Shown: positions 1 to 7,128, numbered from the stretch's first letter. The stretch: DNA of 7,702 nt from Leptolyngbya sp. SIO4C5 (GCA_010671965.1 JAAHIC010000192.1:1-7702), one strand, 5' to 3'. A program made the numbers and translations. The notes: generated by a model not told the origin, from the sequence alone.

Positions 1-1491
1 TTTGACGAAGCTTTTTTAGCGCTCAATATCACTGAAAGAACTTACAGCGAGTTATTTCAGCCGCTGACCTACAACCAGGCCACTCCCGTTGGCTTTTTAG
101 TGGTTGAAAAGTTTTTAACTCAGATATTTAATAACGGCGAATATGCTTTAAGGCTGCTCCCTTTTTTGTCTAGTCTACTGGCGCTCTTTTTATTTTTCAA
201 GCTGGCTAGAATGCTTTTTCATCGCCGTTCTTTAGCAATTCCAATAGCTTTGGGATTGTTTGTACTTTGCGATCGCCTAATTTACTATTCAGCCGAAGTT
301 AAGCAGTATTCTACCGATGTTGCTATTGCCCTGCTGATCTGTTTGCTAGCTTTTCGCCTAAAATCTGAGCGACTTTCCTGGACAACTACCGCTGGCTTTG
401 CCGTGGTGGCAGCGCTATCGGTCTGGATCTCTCATCCCTCTGTGTTTATTCTGGCCGGGACAGGGCTTTGTCTAATGGTGCCTGCCATCCTAGAGCGATC
501 GCGTCAGCTAATCAAATACGCAGTTGCTTACGGTTTTGGCGCTGTCAGCTTTATCCTGTTTTACCAGATTTCTCTGAAGGGCTTGGTGAGCAACTCTCAG
601 CTTCAGGAATCTTGGGGCGGCAGCCACAATGCGTTTATGCCTTTACCTCCCACCAGTTTGACGGAGCTAAAGTGGTTTTTTGATACCTTTTTTACTCTTT
701 TTGACTATCCGGTGGGGATTGCTCTACAGGGCATTGCTGCGCTTTATTTTTTAGTGGGCTGTGTCGTTTTATTTAAGACTCGTAGATTTACTTTTTCAAT
801 GCTCGTGCTGCCTTTAGCGTTAGTGCTGTTGGCCTCTGGGTTACAGAAATATCCTTTCAAGGGACAGCTTTTGCTGTTTATTGTTCCGTTCGTCTTACTA
901 ATTATTGGCGCAGGTGGCGAAGAAATTTTCAACAAAATTCGCTCAGGCTCACAGCTAATCGCGCTGCTGTTAGTGCTGTTGCTTTTTAGCCATCCGCTTT
1001 ACTACGCCGCCCTCAATTTAAAGGATCCCAGCTCACCGCCCAGATTTGAGTATCAGCGCGTTCGAGAAGACATCAAACCCGTTTTAGGTTACCTGCAGGA
1101 TCACTGGCAAAAGGGCGATACGCTCTACCTATATTATGCTGCTCAGTATGCTTTTCGTTATTACGCCGAACGATACGGCTTTGATATCAAGCTACCACCG
1201 CCGTCAGCGACCTACCAGGGAGACTGGTTTGAGCCGGCGCTGGTTTCAGATCCCCCTCACCTGATTGTCGGTTCGGTAACGCGCTACGAACCGGACGCTT
1301 TTGAGCCGGATCTGCGACAAATTAGCCAGTACCGCCGGGTCTGGACGCTTTTTGCCCACGTTCATGATCGCCGCTCCTCTATTGATGAGGAGACAGTCCT
1401 CTTAAGGTTGCTGGCTCAGGTCGGTCAGCAGGTAGACGAATTTCAGCGCTTAGAAGCTTCTGTTTATCTGTTTGAAATGGATGAAAGATAG
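1..1491 (+). CDS. GT39/ArnT-like membrane glycosyltransferase, 5'-truncated by window edge
   Basis: This is a polytopic membrane protein of the GT-C type, expected to transfer a sugar from a polyprenyl-phosphate donor on the periplasmic side of the inner membrane. The frame is open from base 1. A GTG at 100 could serve as a start, but the 33 codons before it encode classic family sequence (FDEAFLALNI, then PLTYNQATPVGFL), so the true start lies upstream of the window. The Asp-Glu pair at visible residues 2-3 matches the catalytic acidic motif of the first periplasmic loop in GT39 enzymes. Many hydrophobic helices follow. From about residue 340 comes a hydrophilic C-terminal domain containing DIKPVLGYLQDHW and a Tyr-rich stretch, as in cyanobacterial GT39 proteins I recall. 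It ends at TAG 1489-1491 with 496 residues visible. Acceptor and sugar cannot be told from sequence. The family call is firm; the substrate is unknown. Confidence 0.85.
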   Translation, partial: FDEAFLALNITERTYSELFQPLTYNQATPVGFLVVEKFLTQIFNNGEYALRLLPFLSSLLALFLFFKLARMLFHRRSLAIPIALGLFVLCDRLIYYSAEVKQYSTDVAIALLICLLAFRLKSERLSWTTTAGFAVVAALSVWISHPSVFILAGTGLCLMVPAILERSRQLIKYAVAYGFGAVSFILFYQISLKGLVSNSQLQESWGGSHNAFMPLPPTSLTELKWFFDTFFTLFDYPVGIALQGIAALYFLVGCVVLFKTRRFTFSMLVLPLALVLLASGLQKYPFKGQLLLFIVPFVLLIIGAGGEEIFNKIRSGSQLIALLLVLLLFSHPLYYAALNLKDPSSPPRFEYQRVREDIKPVLGYLQDHWQKGDTLYLYYAAQYAFRYYAERYGFDIKLPPPSATYQGDWFEPALVSDPPHLIVGSVTRYEPDAFEPDLRQISQYRRVWTLFAHVHDRRSSIDEETVLLRLLAQVGQQVDEFQRLEASVYLFEMDER

Positions 1492-1510
1492 GAGCAAGCT
1501 GGGAGTATGA

Positions 1511-1966
1511 AAAGGCTCCAAACCAGGCAACAAATCCCACAGCTATCTGGGCGCTTCGCACCTTAGCCAGTTTAACCTAATGACTGCTTTAATCTTGTTT
1601 TTATTACTCAGGAAAGGGATTTATTTCTATCAGCAGATAGATTCCTGGCTCTTGCTGGGAGTGAGCGCTATTGTCGCTCGGCTTTGGGCTTATTATTTAG
1701 TCTATGACGACATGCTCATTCTGTTACCTATTGTTGTTCTGTTGAGGCTGCAAAAACAGGGACTGCCGGATTTAATGGCTCAGTCTTACAACGAATTACT
1801 GCCTGCGATCGCGATTTTGATTAACCTTCTCCCTACTAGCCTGAGACTGGTCCCTGCACCGACTGACCCAATTTTTAACGTCGGCGTTACCCTAAGCTGG
1901 ATCCTAATGCCGAGCTGGTTAGCCTTACAAGCAGCCCGGCAGAGGCGACAGCAAATACTTGTTTAA
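1511..1966 (+). pseudogene. C-terminal remnant of a GT87/DUF2029-type glycosyltransferase
   Basis: The stretch encodes a hydrophobic protein end that resembles the last third of GT87 (DUF2029) polyprenyl-phosphate sugar transferases. The clearest sign is ARLWAYYLVYDDMLILLP, which matches the [HY]-x-x-YDD membrane signature near the C-terminus of cyanobacterial members as I know them. The first ATG in frame is at 1580 (128 residues) and has no Shine-Dalgarno-like sequence. The frame is already open, and protein-like, from 1511, directly after a TGA at 1508-1510. Full-length relatives are roughly 380-450 residues, so the N-terminal two thirds, including the catalytic first loop, are missing. 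The fragment begins only 20 bases after the preceding GT39 gene stops, which suggests a deletion joined the two. The surviving part has no internal stop, so the loss may be recent. A small functional membrane protein starting at 1580 remains possible. Confidence 0.55.
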
Positions 1967-1972
1967 AACTCT

Positions 1973-2890
1973 ATGTCATTATTTGCTATGGAATCCGCCC
2001 AAAAACTTGTCTTCTCCATCATTATTCCTACCTACAATCGCCCCCGTCAGATTGTGGCCTGTTTGGAATGTCTAACCCGGCTGGACTATCCGCGCGATCG
2101 CTTTGAGGTGATTGTGGTGGATGACGGTAGCGATGTGCCGCTAACTGACGCGGTGAAACCGTTTAAGGACAGACTTAACCTCGTCTTTATCCGCCAGGCT
2201 AATGCGGGGCCAGCCGCCGCCCGCAACCAGGCGGCCCATAAGGCCCAGGGGCGCTATCTTGCTTTTACGGACGATGACTGTCAGCCTGCAACTGACTGGC
2301 TTCAGGCACTAGCAGCCTGTTTTGAAAAAAAGCCGATTTGCATTGTGGGGGGACGGACGGTGAACGCCTTGCCTGACAATCCTTTTTCCATGACCAGCCA
2401 AAACATTATCAGTATGGGCTACGACCACTACAACTCAGATCGAGAGCAGGCTCGTTTCTTTGCTTCTAACAACATGGTGGTGCCAAAGCAGCAGTTTTTA
2501 GAAATGGGCGGCTTTGATGAAAGTTTTACAACATCAGAGGATCGTGAACTCTGCGATCGCTGGATTCATAAAGGCTACACGATGACGTATGCTCCAGAAG
2601 TGATCATTTACCATGCCCATCCTATGACCCTAAAAAGCTTCTGGAAGCAGCACTTTAACTACGGTCGCGGCGCTTTTCGCTTCCACCAAACTCGCGCAGA
2701 GAAAGGCTGGGGCAACTTTGAGATTGAAGGCGGCTACTACATCAGCCTCTTGCAGTATCCGTTTACCCACGGTCAGACCCGGCATGGGCTAGCGTTGACT
2801 GCTGTTTTGCTGGTGTCTCAGGTGGCGAATGCGGCTGGTTTCTTTTGGGAAATGACTCAGCAGCGGACTGTTAAGACTTCAAGAGCCTAG
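1973..2890 (+). CDS. family 2 glycosyltransferase (GT-A fold)
   Basis: This is a 305-residue inverting nucleotide-sugar glycosyltransferase, expected to act in the cytoplasm or at the inner membrane surface. The N-terminal strand FSIIIPTYNRP (14-24) and VIVVDDGSD (46-54) form the nucleotide-binding half of the GT-A fold. FTDDDC (98-103) supplies the DxD-type metal and nucleotide-diphosphate site. ASNNMVVPK (164-172), GGFDESF (179-185) and the Glu-Asp pair 189-190 mark the acceptor side and likely catalytic base. FWKQHFNYGRG at about 218-228 resembles the Q/R-x-x-RW-like region of the family. A single hydrophobic segment (272-292) near the C-terminus may anchor it. The start at 1973 lies 6 bases after the preceding fragment. 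A second in-frame ATG at 1988 would give a product 5 residues shorter, and neither has a clear ribosome binding site. Family is certain; sugar and acceptor are not predictable. Confidence 0.92.
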   Translation: MSLFAMESAQKLVFSIIIPTYNRPRQIVACLECLTRLDYPRDRFEVIVVDDGSDVPLTDAVKPFKDRLNLVFIRQANAGPAAARNQAAHKAQGRYLAFTDDDCQPATDWLQALAACFEKKPICIVGGRTVNALPDNPFSMTSQNIISMGYDHYNSDREQARFFASNNMVVPKQQFLEMGGFDESFTTSEDRELCDRWIHKGYTMTYAPEVIIYHAHPMTLKSFWKQHFNYGRGAFRFHQTRAEKGWGNFEIEGGYYISLLQYPFTHGQTRHGLALTAVLLVSQVANAAGFFWEMTQQRTVKTSRA

Positions 2891-2943
2891 CTGACTGTCA
2901 ATACCGTTTTAAGTGAATTTTTGCCAACGAGTTACGGTAGGTC

Positions 2944-4161
2944 ATGAAATATTTTCCCTCTGAAATTTTTGCCGAAATGAGCCGCTCCAGCAAGCTCAAG
3001 TTCGGCTTTATTTTCGCGATCGCCCTCATTTATACCGCTTTGTTCGTCGGGTTACAGAGTCTTCAGGCTCCAGTTTGGTGGGACGAGCGCACTTTTTGGC
3101 TAACCACTCAGCGGTATTTCAGTGATAGTCTTTTACCCAGTTTAGAAACGCTAAAATCTTATCCGGAGTTAAATACGCCTCTCCCCTTCATTATTTATGG
3201 CGCTCTAGAATATTTGTTTCAGGGCGGGCTTTTTGCCGGGCGGTTACTGAATTTTTGCCTATCCATCATCATTGTTGTGTGTATCGGCTGGCCTCGGCGG
3301 CCCCACCGCTGGGTCTCTATTTTGTCCGCTGTGGGGCTTTTGCTATTTCCCTACTATCTATGGCTAAGTGGCCGATTCTATACGGATATTATTGCTACTT
3401 TCTTTGTTTTCTGGGGCTTCTTTTTTTATTTTCGCAGCGCTCATTTCTGGAGCGGCGTGATGTTCATTTTAGGAATTGCCTCACGGCAGTATATGCTGGC
3501 TTTTCCTTTGGCTGTGGGCACCTATGAGTTTGTTACAGCGATTAGAAAGCGCGAGCCGCTTAATTTTCGTATTTTGATGCCGCTGGTAGCGGCGGCGACT
3601 ATAGTTGGCTGGTTTGTTTTGTTTGGCGGTATTGCGCCCTCTAGAAGTTTAGAAGCTCGTTTGGTGCCAGATGTTCAGCTATCGCTGTTTTCGCTACAGC
3701 CGGGGGGGGCGCTCTACTTCTTATCTTTTGTCGGACTGTACTTTGTTATTCCTGAATTTTTTCTATTTTACCGACGCCTACCGCTGCAGCGGTTTCAATC
3801 ACGCAAACTGTTTTACAGCGCGATCGCGGCTGCCTTGCTGATCTTTTTTATTGTCTTTCCGCCTGCTCTGGAAGCCAGCGGTAATCTGATCAAAGTGGCT
3901 GAATTGCTGCCTTTAGATATTCTCAAATACGCCCTGTTTTATCTACTAGCGCTGCTAGCCTGTTGGCGCTTTGCTAAACTCAATCTGGCTAGCTGGGCCA
4001 TTATTTTCAACTGCCTCATCATGATGAAAGCCTGGCAGTGGGATCGCTATGCGCTACCGCTGATTGTTATCCTCTGGTACATGAAGTCAATTGACCAGCT
4101 CGATCCCTCGCCGCAATTCCCCGAACAGCTAACTACCGCCACAGAAAGCCCCGAAATCTAG
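2944..4161 (+). CDS. GT39-like polytopic membrane glycosyltransferase
   Basis: This is a 405-residue membrane protein with about nine or ten hydrophobic helices. After a first helix (about 20-40), APVWWDERTFW places an Asp-Glu pair at residues 47-48, where GT39/ArnT-type GT-C enzymes carry their catalytic acidic residue. It continues with YPELNTPLPFIIYG and GRLLN, matching the conserved first-loop layout (Asp-Glu, then a Pro-rich loop, then the GR(L/I)LN helix). The likely role is transfer of a sugar from a polyprenyl-phosphate donor in the periplasm. Unlike the GT39 gene at the left edge, it lacks a long soluble C-terminal domain and ends in a short polar tail. ATG 2944 lies 53 bases after the GT2 gene with only a weak GTAGG-like sequence before it; ATG 2977 is an alternative start. 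The coding sequence contains a run of eight Gs at 3702-3709. Donor and acceptor are unknown. Confidence 0.8.
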   Translation: MKYFPSEIFAEMSRSSKLKFGFIFAIALIYTALFVGLQSLQAPVWWDERTFWLTTQRYFSDSLLPSLETLKSYPELNTPLPFIIYGALEYLFQGGLFAGRLLNFCLSIIIVVCIGWPRRPHRWVSILSAVGLLLFPYYLWLSGRFYTDIIATFFVFWGFFFYFRSAHFWSGVMFILGIASRQYMLAFPLAVGTYEFVTAIRKREPLNFRILMPLVAAATIVGWFVLFGGIAPSRSLEARLVPDVQLSLFSLQPGGALYFLSFVGLYFVIPEFFLFYRRLPLQRFQSRKLFYSAIAAALLIFFIVFPPALEASGNLIKVAELLPLDILKYALFYLLALLACWRFAKLNLASWAIIFNCLIMMKAWQWDRYALPLIVILWYMKSIDQLDPSPQFPEQLTTATESPEI

Positions 4162-4347
4162 CATTTTAAAGCTTAGGGCGATACCTTTCAAAAGGCTGTT
4201 TCCCAGCCTGCCGGCCACATTGCCTCAGCTCCTTCGCTCGCTGGCACTTCAAACGCGACTAGCTTGTCCATCTCGTTGCTCACTGCTTCAAGCTCTTCCT
4301 CAAACTAACCTGAGACGTATGGCGATCGCTCTCTCTGTCACGCATGG
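4162..4347. other. convergent intergenic gap with weak hairpin
   Basis: This 186-base gap lies between the stops of two converging genes, so both transcripts should end here. The only compact inverted repeat I see is AGGCTG (4193-4198) / CAGCCT (4204-4209) with a 5-base loop. No T-run follows on either strand, so it is a poor intrinsic terminator. A HIP1 octamer lies at 4322-4329. On the minus strand, codons read without a stop from 4304 to a TGA at 4188-4190; see the findings. No gene is called here. Confidence 0.4.
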
Positions 4348-5475
4348 TTAAGCTATGCGCCGCAGCCTCAATCCTAGCGCCGCCAGTGGCAGCAGGCTCA
4401 GCGCTAATCCCGGTTCCGGCACGGGCGGCAAGTCTGCATAGGTTAACCCAATTGGCCGAATCAAATTTGGATTAGTTGGCACAAAAATCGGACCAGAATT
4501 TCCTGCTGAGGGCAGCGGCTCACCCGTCGCGCCGTCGTAGCGCAGGATTGCGCCTAAGTTAGCTTGGCTAAAATCGAAGCCTGTTGAAAAGAGGGCACCG
4601 TCGGGAGTAAAAGCTAAACTGCCAATGAAATTATCGCTAGGGGATGTCCCTGTGTAGTTAGTTGAGATCGTTTGCAGTAGGTTGCCTGTTTCTAAGTCAT
4701 AAACGCGCAGACCATTAGCAAAGTCGCTGGTAAATAGGTTGCCATCTGGTCCAATTGCCAGTCCCAAAAAGCTGACGAAGCCAAAGCTATCAGGGGTCGG
4801 TATTGGCTGATCGGCAAAGACGGTAGAGGCTCCGGTCGCAATATCAAATTTTAAGATTTGGCTGGGCAGGCTAAAGCTAAAATCCGGCTGACCGTTGACT
4901 GCTACACTGCCCTGGGTGGTTACGAGCAGGCTGCCATCTGGTAAAAACAGTAAGTCATTAGGTCCGTTAAGCCCCCCCGGTAGGCCATTTCCGGTAGCAA
5001 ATACGTCAATAAACGCCCCGGTGACGCCATCAAAACGCAATATTTCGTCGGAGAGAAAGCTGGCGACGTAGAGATTACCATCTGGTCCAAAAGCATTGCC
5101 ATAGGGACGATTCAGCGTCGGACTGGTAGCAAATATGTCAATGAACTCTCCGGTGAGGCCATTGAAGCGCAAAATGGCAGAGGGTTCCACCGCAGGCGTA
5201 GCCCCATCATTGCCGCTGCTGACATAGAGGTTGCCGTCTGGCCCAAAGGTGAGATCATCAGGGGAAACTAAGCCGCCGCTGCCGGTAGAAATAAATTCTC
5301 CTAAAAAATCACCTGTCTGTTCATCGAAGCGAAGGATGTTGTAGCCGCGTCCATCATCGGTCAGAGCAGTATTACCGACTAAAATGGCCGCACTGGCCTC
5401 AGTGGCTAGGCTGAATCCTGCAAACAGGCCCAAAACTGTCAGCGATCGCAATATTCCCCAACGGCTTGTCATCAT
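4348..5475 (-). CDS. secreted PEP-CTERM protein with six beta-propeller-like repeats
   Basis: This 375-residue exported protein begins with a signal peptide: basic MMTSRWGILR, a hydrophobic core to about residue 25, and a likely cleavage after ASA (27-29). The body carries six imperfect repeats built on ILRFD-x-x-TG-x-F(I/L) (starting near 47, 101, 145, 207, 256 and 310). These alternate with FGPDGNLYVSS-like strands (78-87, 129-138, 178-186, 241-250, 289-298). This pattern fits an NHL/SMP-30-like six-bladed propeller. The C-terminus is a textbook PEP-CTERM signal: VPEPG (352-356), a short hydrophobic stretch, then RLRR (370-373). Proteins with this tail are thought to be processed by an exosortase and linked to envelope or exopolysaccharide. 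No enzymatic residues are evident. Two ATGs lie in tandem (5473-5475 and 5470-5472), and either may be used. The divergent neighbour is recQ, and the glycosyltransferase block converges on its 3' end. Ligand or function is unknown. Confidence 0.88.
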   Translation of the reverse strand: MMTSRWGILRSLTVLGLFAGFSLATEASAAILVGNTALTDDGRGYNILRFDEQTGDFLGEFISTGSGGLVSPDDLTFGPDGNLYVSSGNDGATPAVEPSAILRFNGLTGEFIDIFATSPTLNRPYGNAFGPDGNLYVASFLSDEILRFDGVTGAFIDVFATGNGLPGGLNGPNDLLFLPDGSLLVTTQGSVAVNGQPDFSFSLPSQILKFDIATGASTVFADQPIPTPDSFGFVSFLGLAIGPDGNLFTSDFANGLRVYDLETGNLLQTISTNYTGTSPSDNFIGSLAFTPDGALFSTGFDFSQANLGAILRYDGATGEPLPSAGNSGPIFVPTNPNLIRPIGLTYADLPPVPEPGLALSLLPLAALGLRLRRIA

Positions 5476-5676
5476 TTTGCTGCCACTTGATACATTAGCC
5501 GTACTGTAGAGATCCGGGGAGCGTCGCCCTGTATTTACACTGACACTTTACGTAATTTTCACAGATTGCTGCCAGCGTAGAGGGCTTGATGAGTATGGCT
5601 AGCCCCTGCCCAACAACGCCTGGGGAGCCTCGTTTACTTTTGGGCATTTTGAGGCTGAAGGATTTGGGGGGGCAGC
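5476..5676. promoter_or_regulatory. divergent intergenic region, promoters for PEP-CTERM gene and recQ expected
   Basis: These 201 bases separate two genes that point away from each other, so both promoters should lie here. I cannot assign convincing -35/-10 pairs. Visible elements are the palindrome TTACGTAA (5548-5555), a TAATGT-like -10 candidate shortly upstream of the minus-strand start, and the inverted arms AGCCTC (5626-5631) / GAGGCT (5651-5656) about 20-50 bases before recQ. No LexA-type box was recognised, so SOS control of recQ is not supported by what I can see. The region function is inferred from gene orientation; the individual elements are weak. Confidence 0.4.
5666..5672 (+). 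promoter_or_regulatory. G7 tract in ribosome-binding position of recQ
   Basis: A run of seven Gs ends 4 bases before the recQ ATG at 5677, where a Shine-Dalgarno sequence would sit. It is the only purine-rich candidate nearby and so supports this start. A homopolymer in this position could change length by slippage and so alter translation efficiency; that part is inference. Confidence 0.4.
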
Positions 5677-7128
5677 ATGGTAGCTTCAGCGGAGGTGAGT
5701 GAATGGCGGCAGGTTCAGGCGGCTTTTGCAAAAATTTGGGGCTATTCTCAGTTCCGTCCGCCCCAGGGAGAAATTGTTGCAGCCTTACTGCATCAGCAAG
5801 ATGCGCTGGTTATCATGCCGACGGGTGGCGGCAAGTCTATCTGCTTTCAACTGCCTGCCTTATTGCAGACCGGGCTAACGCTGGTAATCTCGCCCCTAGT
5901 AGCGCTGATGGAAAATCAGGTGGCGGAACTGCGGCAGCGATCGCTTCCGGCTGCCGCCCTTCACGGTGAACTCTCTTCCTACCAGCGACGTCAAATTTTG
6001 AATTCTCTAGAGCGCCTACGACTGCTCTACCTTTCCCCCGAAACCCTGCTCAGCCCCGCAGTTTGGCCGCGACTCTGCCAGCCAGGTTTGAAAATTAACG
6101 GCTTGATTTTGGACGAAGCTCACTGTCTAGTCCAGTGGGGCGACACGTTTCGTCCGGCCTACCGGCGGCTGGGAGCAGTCCGCCCGGCACTCCTACAGCA
6201 CAAACCGCCCGGTACTCAAATAGCGATCGCCGCTTTCACCGCCACCGCTGATCCCACTGCTCAGCGCACTCTCCAGGAGGTCTTGCAGCTAGAGCAGCCC
6301 AAGGTCGTCCGCCTCAGTCCCTACCGCTCTAATCTGCACCTGTCAGTCCAGTCAGTTTGGACACCTAGAGGCCGACGCCAAGCTTTGAAAGCCTATCTTC
6401 AAAAGCGATCGCGGCAGGCAGGTTTAGTTTACGTGCGTACCCGGCGCGACAGCGAGGCACTGGCCGACTGGCTGCGGCAGGCAGGCTATGCGACTCAGGC
6501 GTATCATGCTGGCCTCAGCCCCCGCGATCGCCGCCAGATTGAGGCGGACTGGATTGGCGATCGCCTCCAGTTTGTGGTCTGTACTAATGCCTTTGGCATG
6601 GGGATTAATAAGCCGAATGTGCGCTGGGTGGTGCATTTTCACGCCCCCTGTTTGCTGTCGGAATATATTCAAGAAGTGGGGCGAGCCGGACGAGATGGCA
6701 AACCGGCAACGGCGCTGACGCTGGTGAGTGAGCCGACGGGCTGGCTGGATCCTTCAGACAAGCAGCGATCGCAGTTTTTTGCGGCTCAGGCCCAAAAGCT
6801 ACAGCAAAAGGCGCAAAGGCTGAGTCAGCAGATTCCGCCGAAGGGATCGCTAGAGAAAATTACCGAGCAATTTAAGGATGGGGCGATCGCGCTGTCTTAT
6901 CTACACAGTTTGGGACGTTTGGACTGGGTAGATCCGTTTCACTATCGGCTGCGATCGGGGCGATCGGCTAATAATCAGAACGACTCAGGCTATGCGCAAA
7001 TGCACCAGTATCTTCACAGTCGCGGTTGTCGCTGGCAGCTTTTGCTCACGGCGTTTGGCTTTCGGGGTGAGGCGGAGCGGATGGGGCAGTGTGGGCACTG
7101 CGATCGGTGTTTGCGATCGCAGTCCTGA
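5677..7128 (+). CDS. recQ: ATP-dependent DNA helicase RecQ, short form
   Basis: This 483-residue superfamily 2 helicase unwinds DNA 3'-to-5' during recombination and repair in the cytoplasm. Motifs in order: motif 0 YSQFRPPQ (23-30), Walker A TGGGKS (49-54), motif Ia ISPLVALMENQV (71-82), DEAH box with aromatic-rich loop (DEAHC 146-150, then QWGDTFRPAY), motif III FTATA (187-191), motif IV VYVRTRRDSE (251-260), motif V FGMGINKPNVR (306-316) and motif VI QEVGRAGRDG (332-341). Cysteines 451, 472, 475 and 478 form the zinc-binding site of the RecQ C-terminal region. The protein stops five residues after the last cysteine, so the winged-helix part of RQC and the HRDC domain seen in E. coli RecQ (about 610 residues) are absent. 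Short cyanobacterial RecQ proteins of this size are familiar, so this is probably natural rather than a truncation. The gene holds eight of the window's HIP1 octamers. RecQ family identity is firm; exact in vivo role is not. Confidence 0.95.
   Translation: MVASAEVSEWRQVQAAFAKIWGYSQFRPPQGEIVAALLHQQDALVIMPTGGGKSICFQLPALLQTGLTLVISPLVALMENQVAELRQRSLPAAALHGELSSYQRRQILNSLERLRLLYLSPETLLSPAVWPRLCQPGLKINGLILDEAHCLVQWGDTFRPAYRRLGAVRPALLQHKPPGTQIAIAAFTATADPTAQRTLQEVLQLEQPKVVRLSPYRSNLHLSVQSVWTPRGRRQALKAYLQKRSRQAGLVYVRTRRDSEALADWLRQAGYATQAYHAGLSPRDRRQIEADWIGDRLQFVVCTNAFGMGINKPNVRWVVHFHAPCLLSEYIQEVGRAGRDGKPATALTLVSEPTGWLDPSDKQRSQFFAAQAQKLQQKAQRLSQQIPPKGSLEKITEQFKDGAIALSYLHSLGRLDWVDPFHYRLRSGRSANNQNDSGYAQMHQYLHSRGCRWQLLLTAFGFRGEAERMGQCGHCDRCLRSQS

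Larger units (their letters stand above)
269..7120. repeat. 17 dispersed HIP1 octamers (GCGATCGC)
   Basis: The self-complementary octamer GCGATCGC starts at 269, 495, 1805, 2094, 2553, 3016, 3820, 4322, 5442, 5937, 6223, 6405, 6524, 6557, 6765, 6883 and 7113. Chance alone would give about one per 65 kb at even base composition. This is the highly iterated palindrome known from many cyanobacterial chromosomes. Almost all copies lie inside coding sequence, eight of them in recQ, and none lies in the last 580 bases. Confidence 0.95.

Noticed and set aside
100..1491. GTG at 100 as the start of the first gene
   Set aside because: The codons before it encode the conserved Asp-Glu motif and first loop of GT39 enzymes, so the gene begins left of the window.
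1379..1561. Minus-strand open frame of 60 codons with a signal-peptide-like beginning
   Set aside because: It lies antisense to the end of the GT39 gene, whose coding frame is well supported; the hydrophobic start is antisense to the stub junction.
4193..4209. Hairpin AGGCTG/CAGCCT as a terminator for the glycosyltransferase block
   Set aside because: The stem is only 6 bp and has no T-run on either side, so it was described in the gap entry but not called as a terminator.
4570..5260. Repeated CCATCTGGTCC-like DNA segments as a possible CRISPR or repeat array
   Set aside because: They are imperfect, unevenly spaced, and encode the repeated GPDGNLY strands of the propeller protein.
5495..5731. 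Minus-strand open frame of 78 codons across the divergent gap
   Set aside because: It overlaps the start of recQ, has low-complexity Pro/Lys composition and no recognisable domain; it is best explained by the promoter region.
6424..6718. Open frames of 76 and 82 codons on both strands inside recQ
   Set aside because: They are shadows of the recQ frame, which contains all helicase motifs in order.
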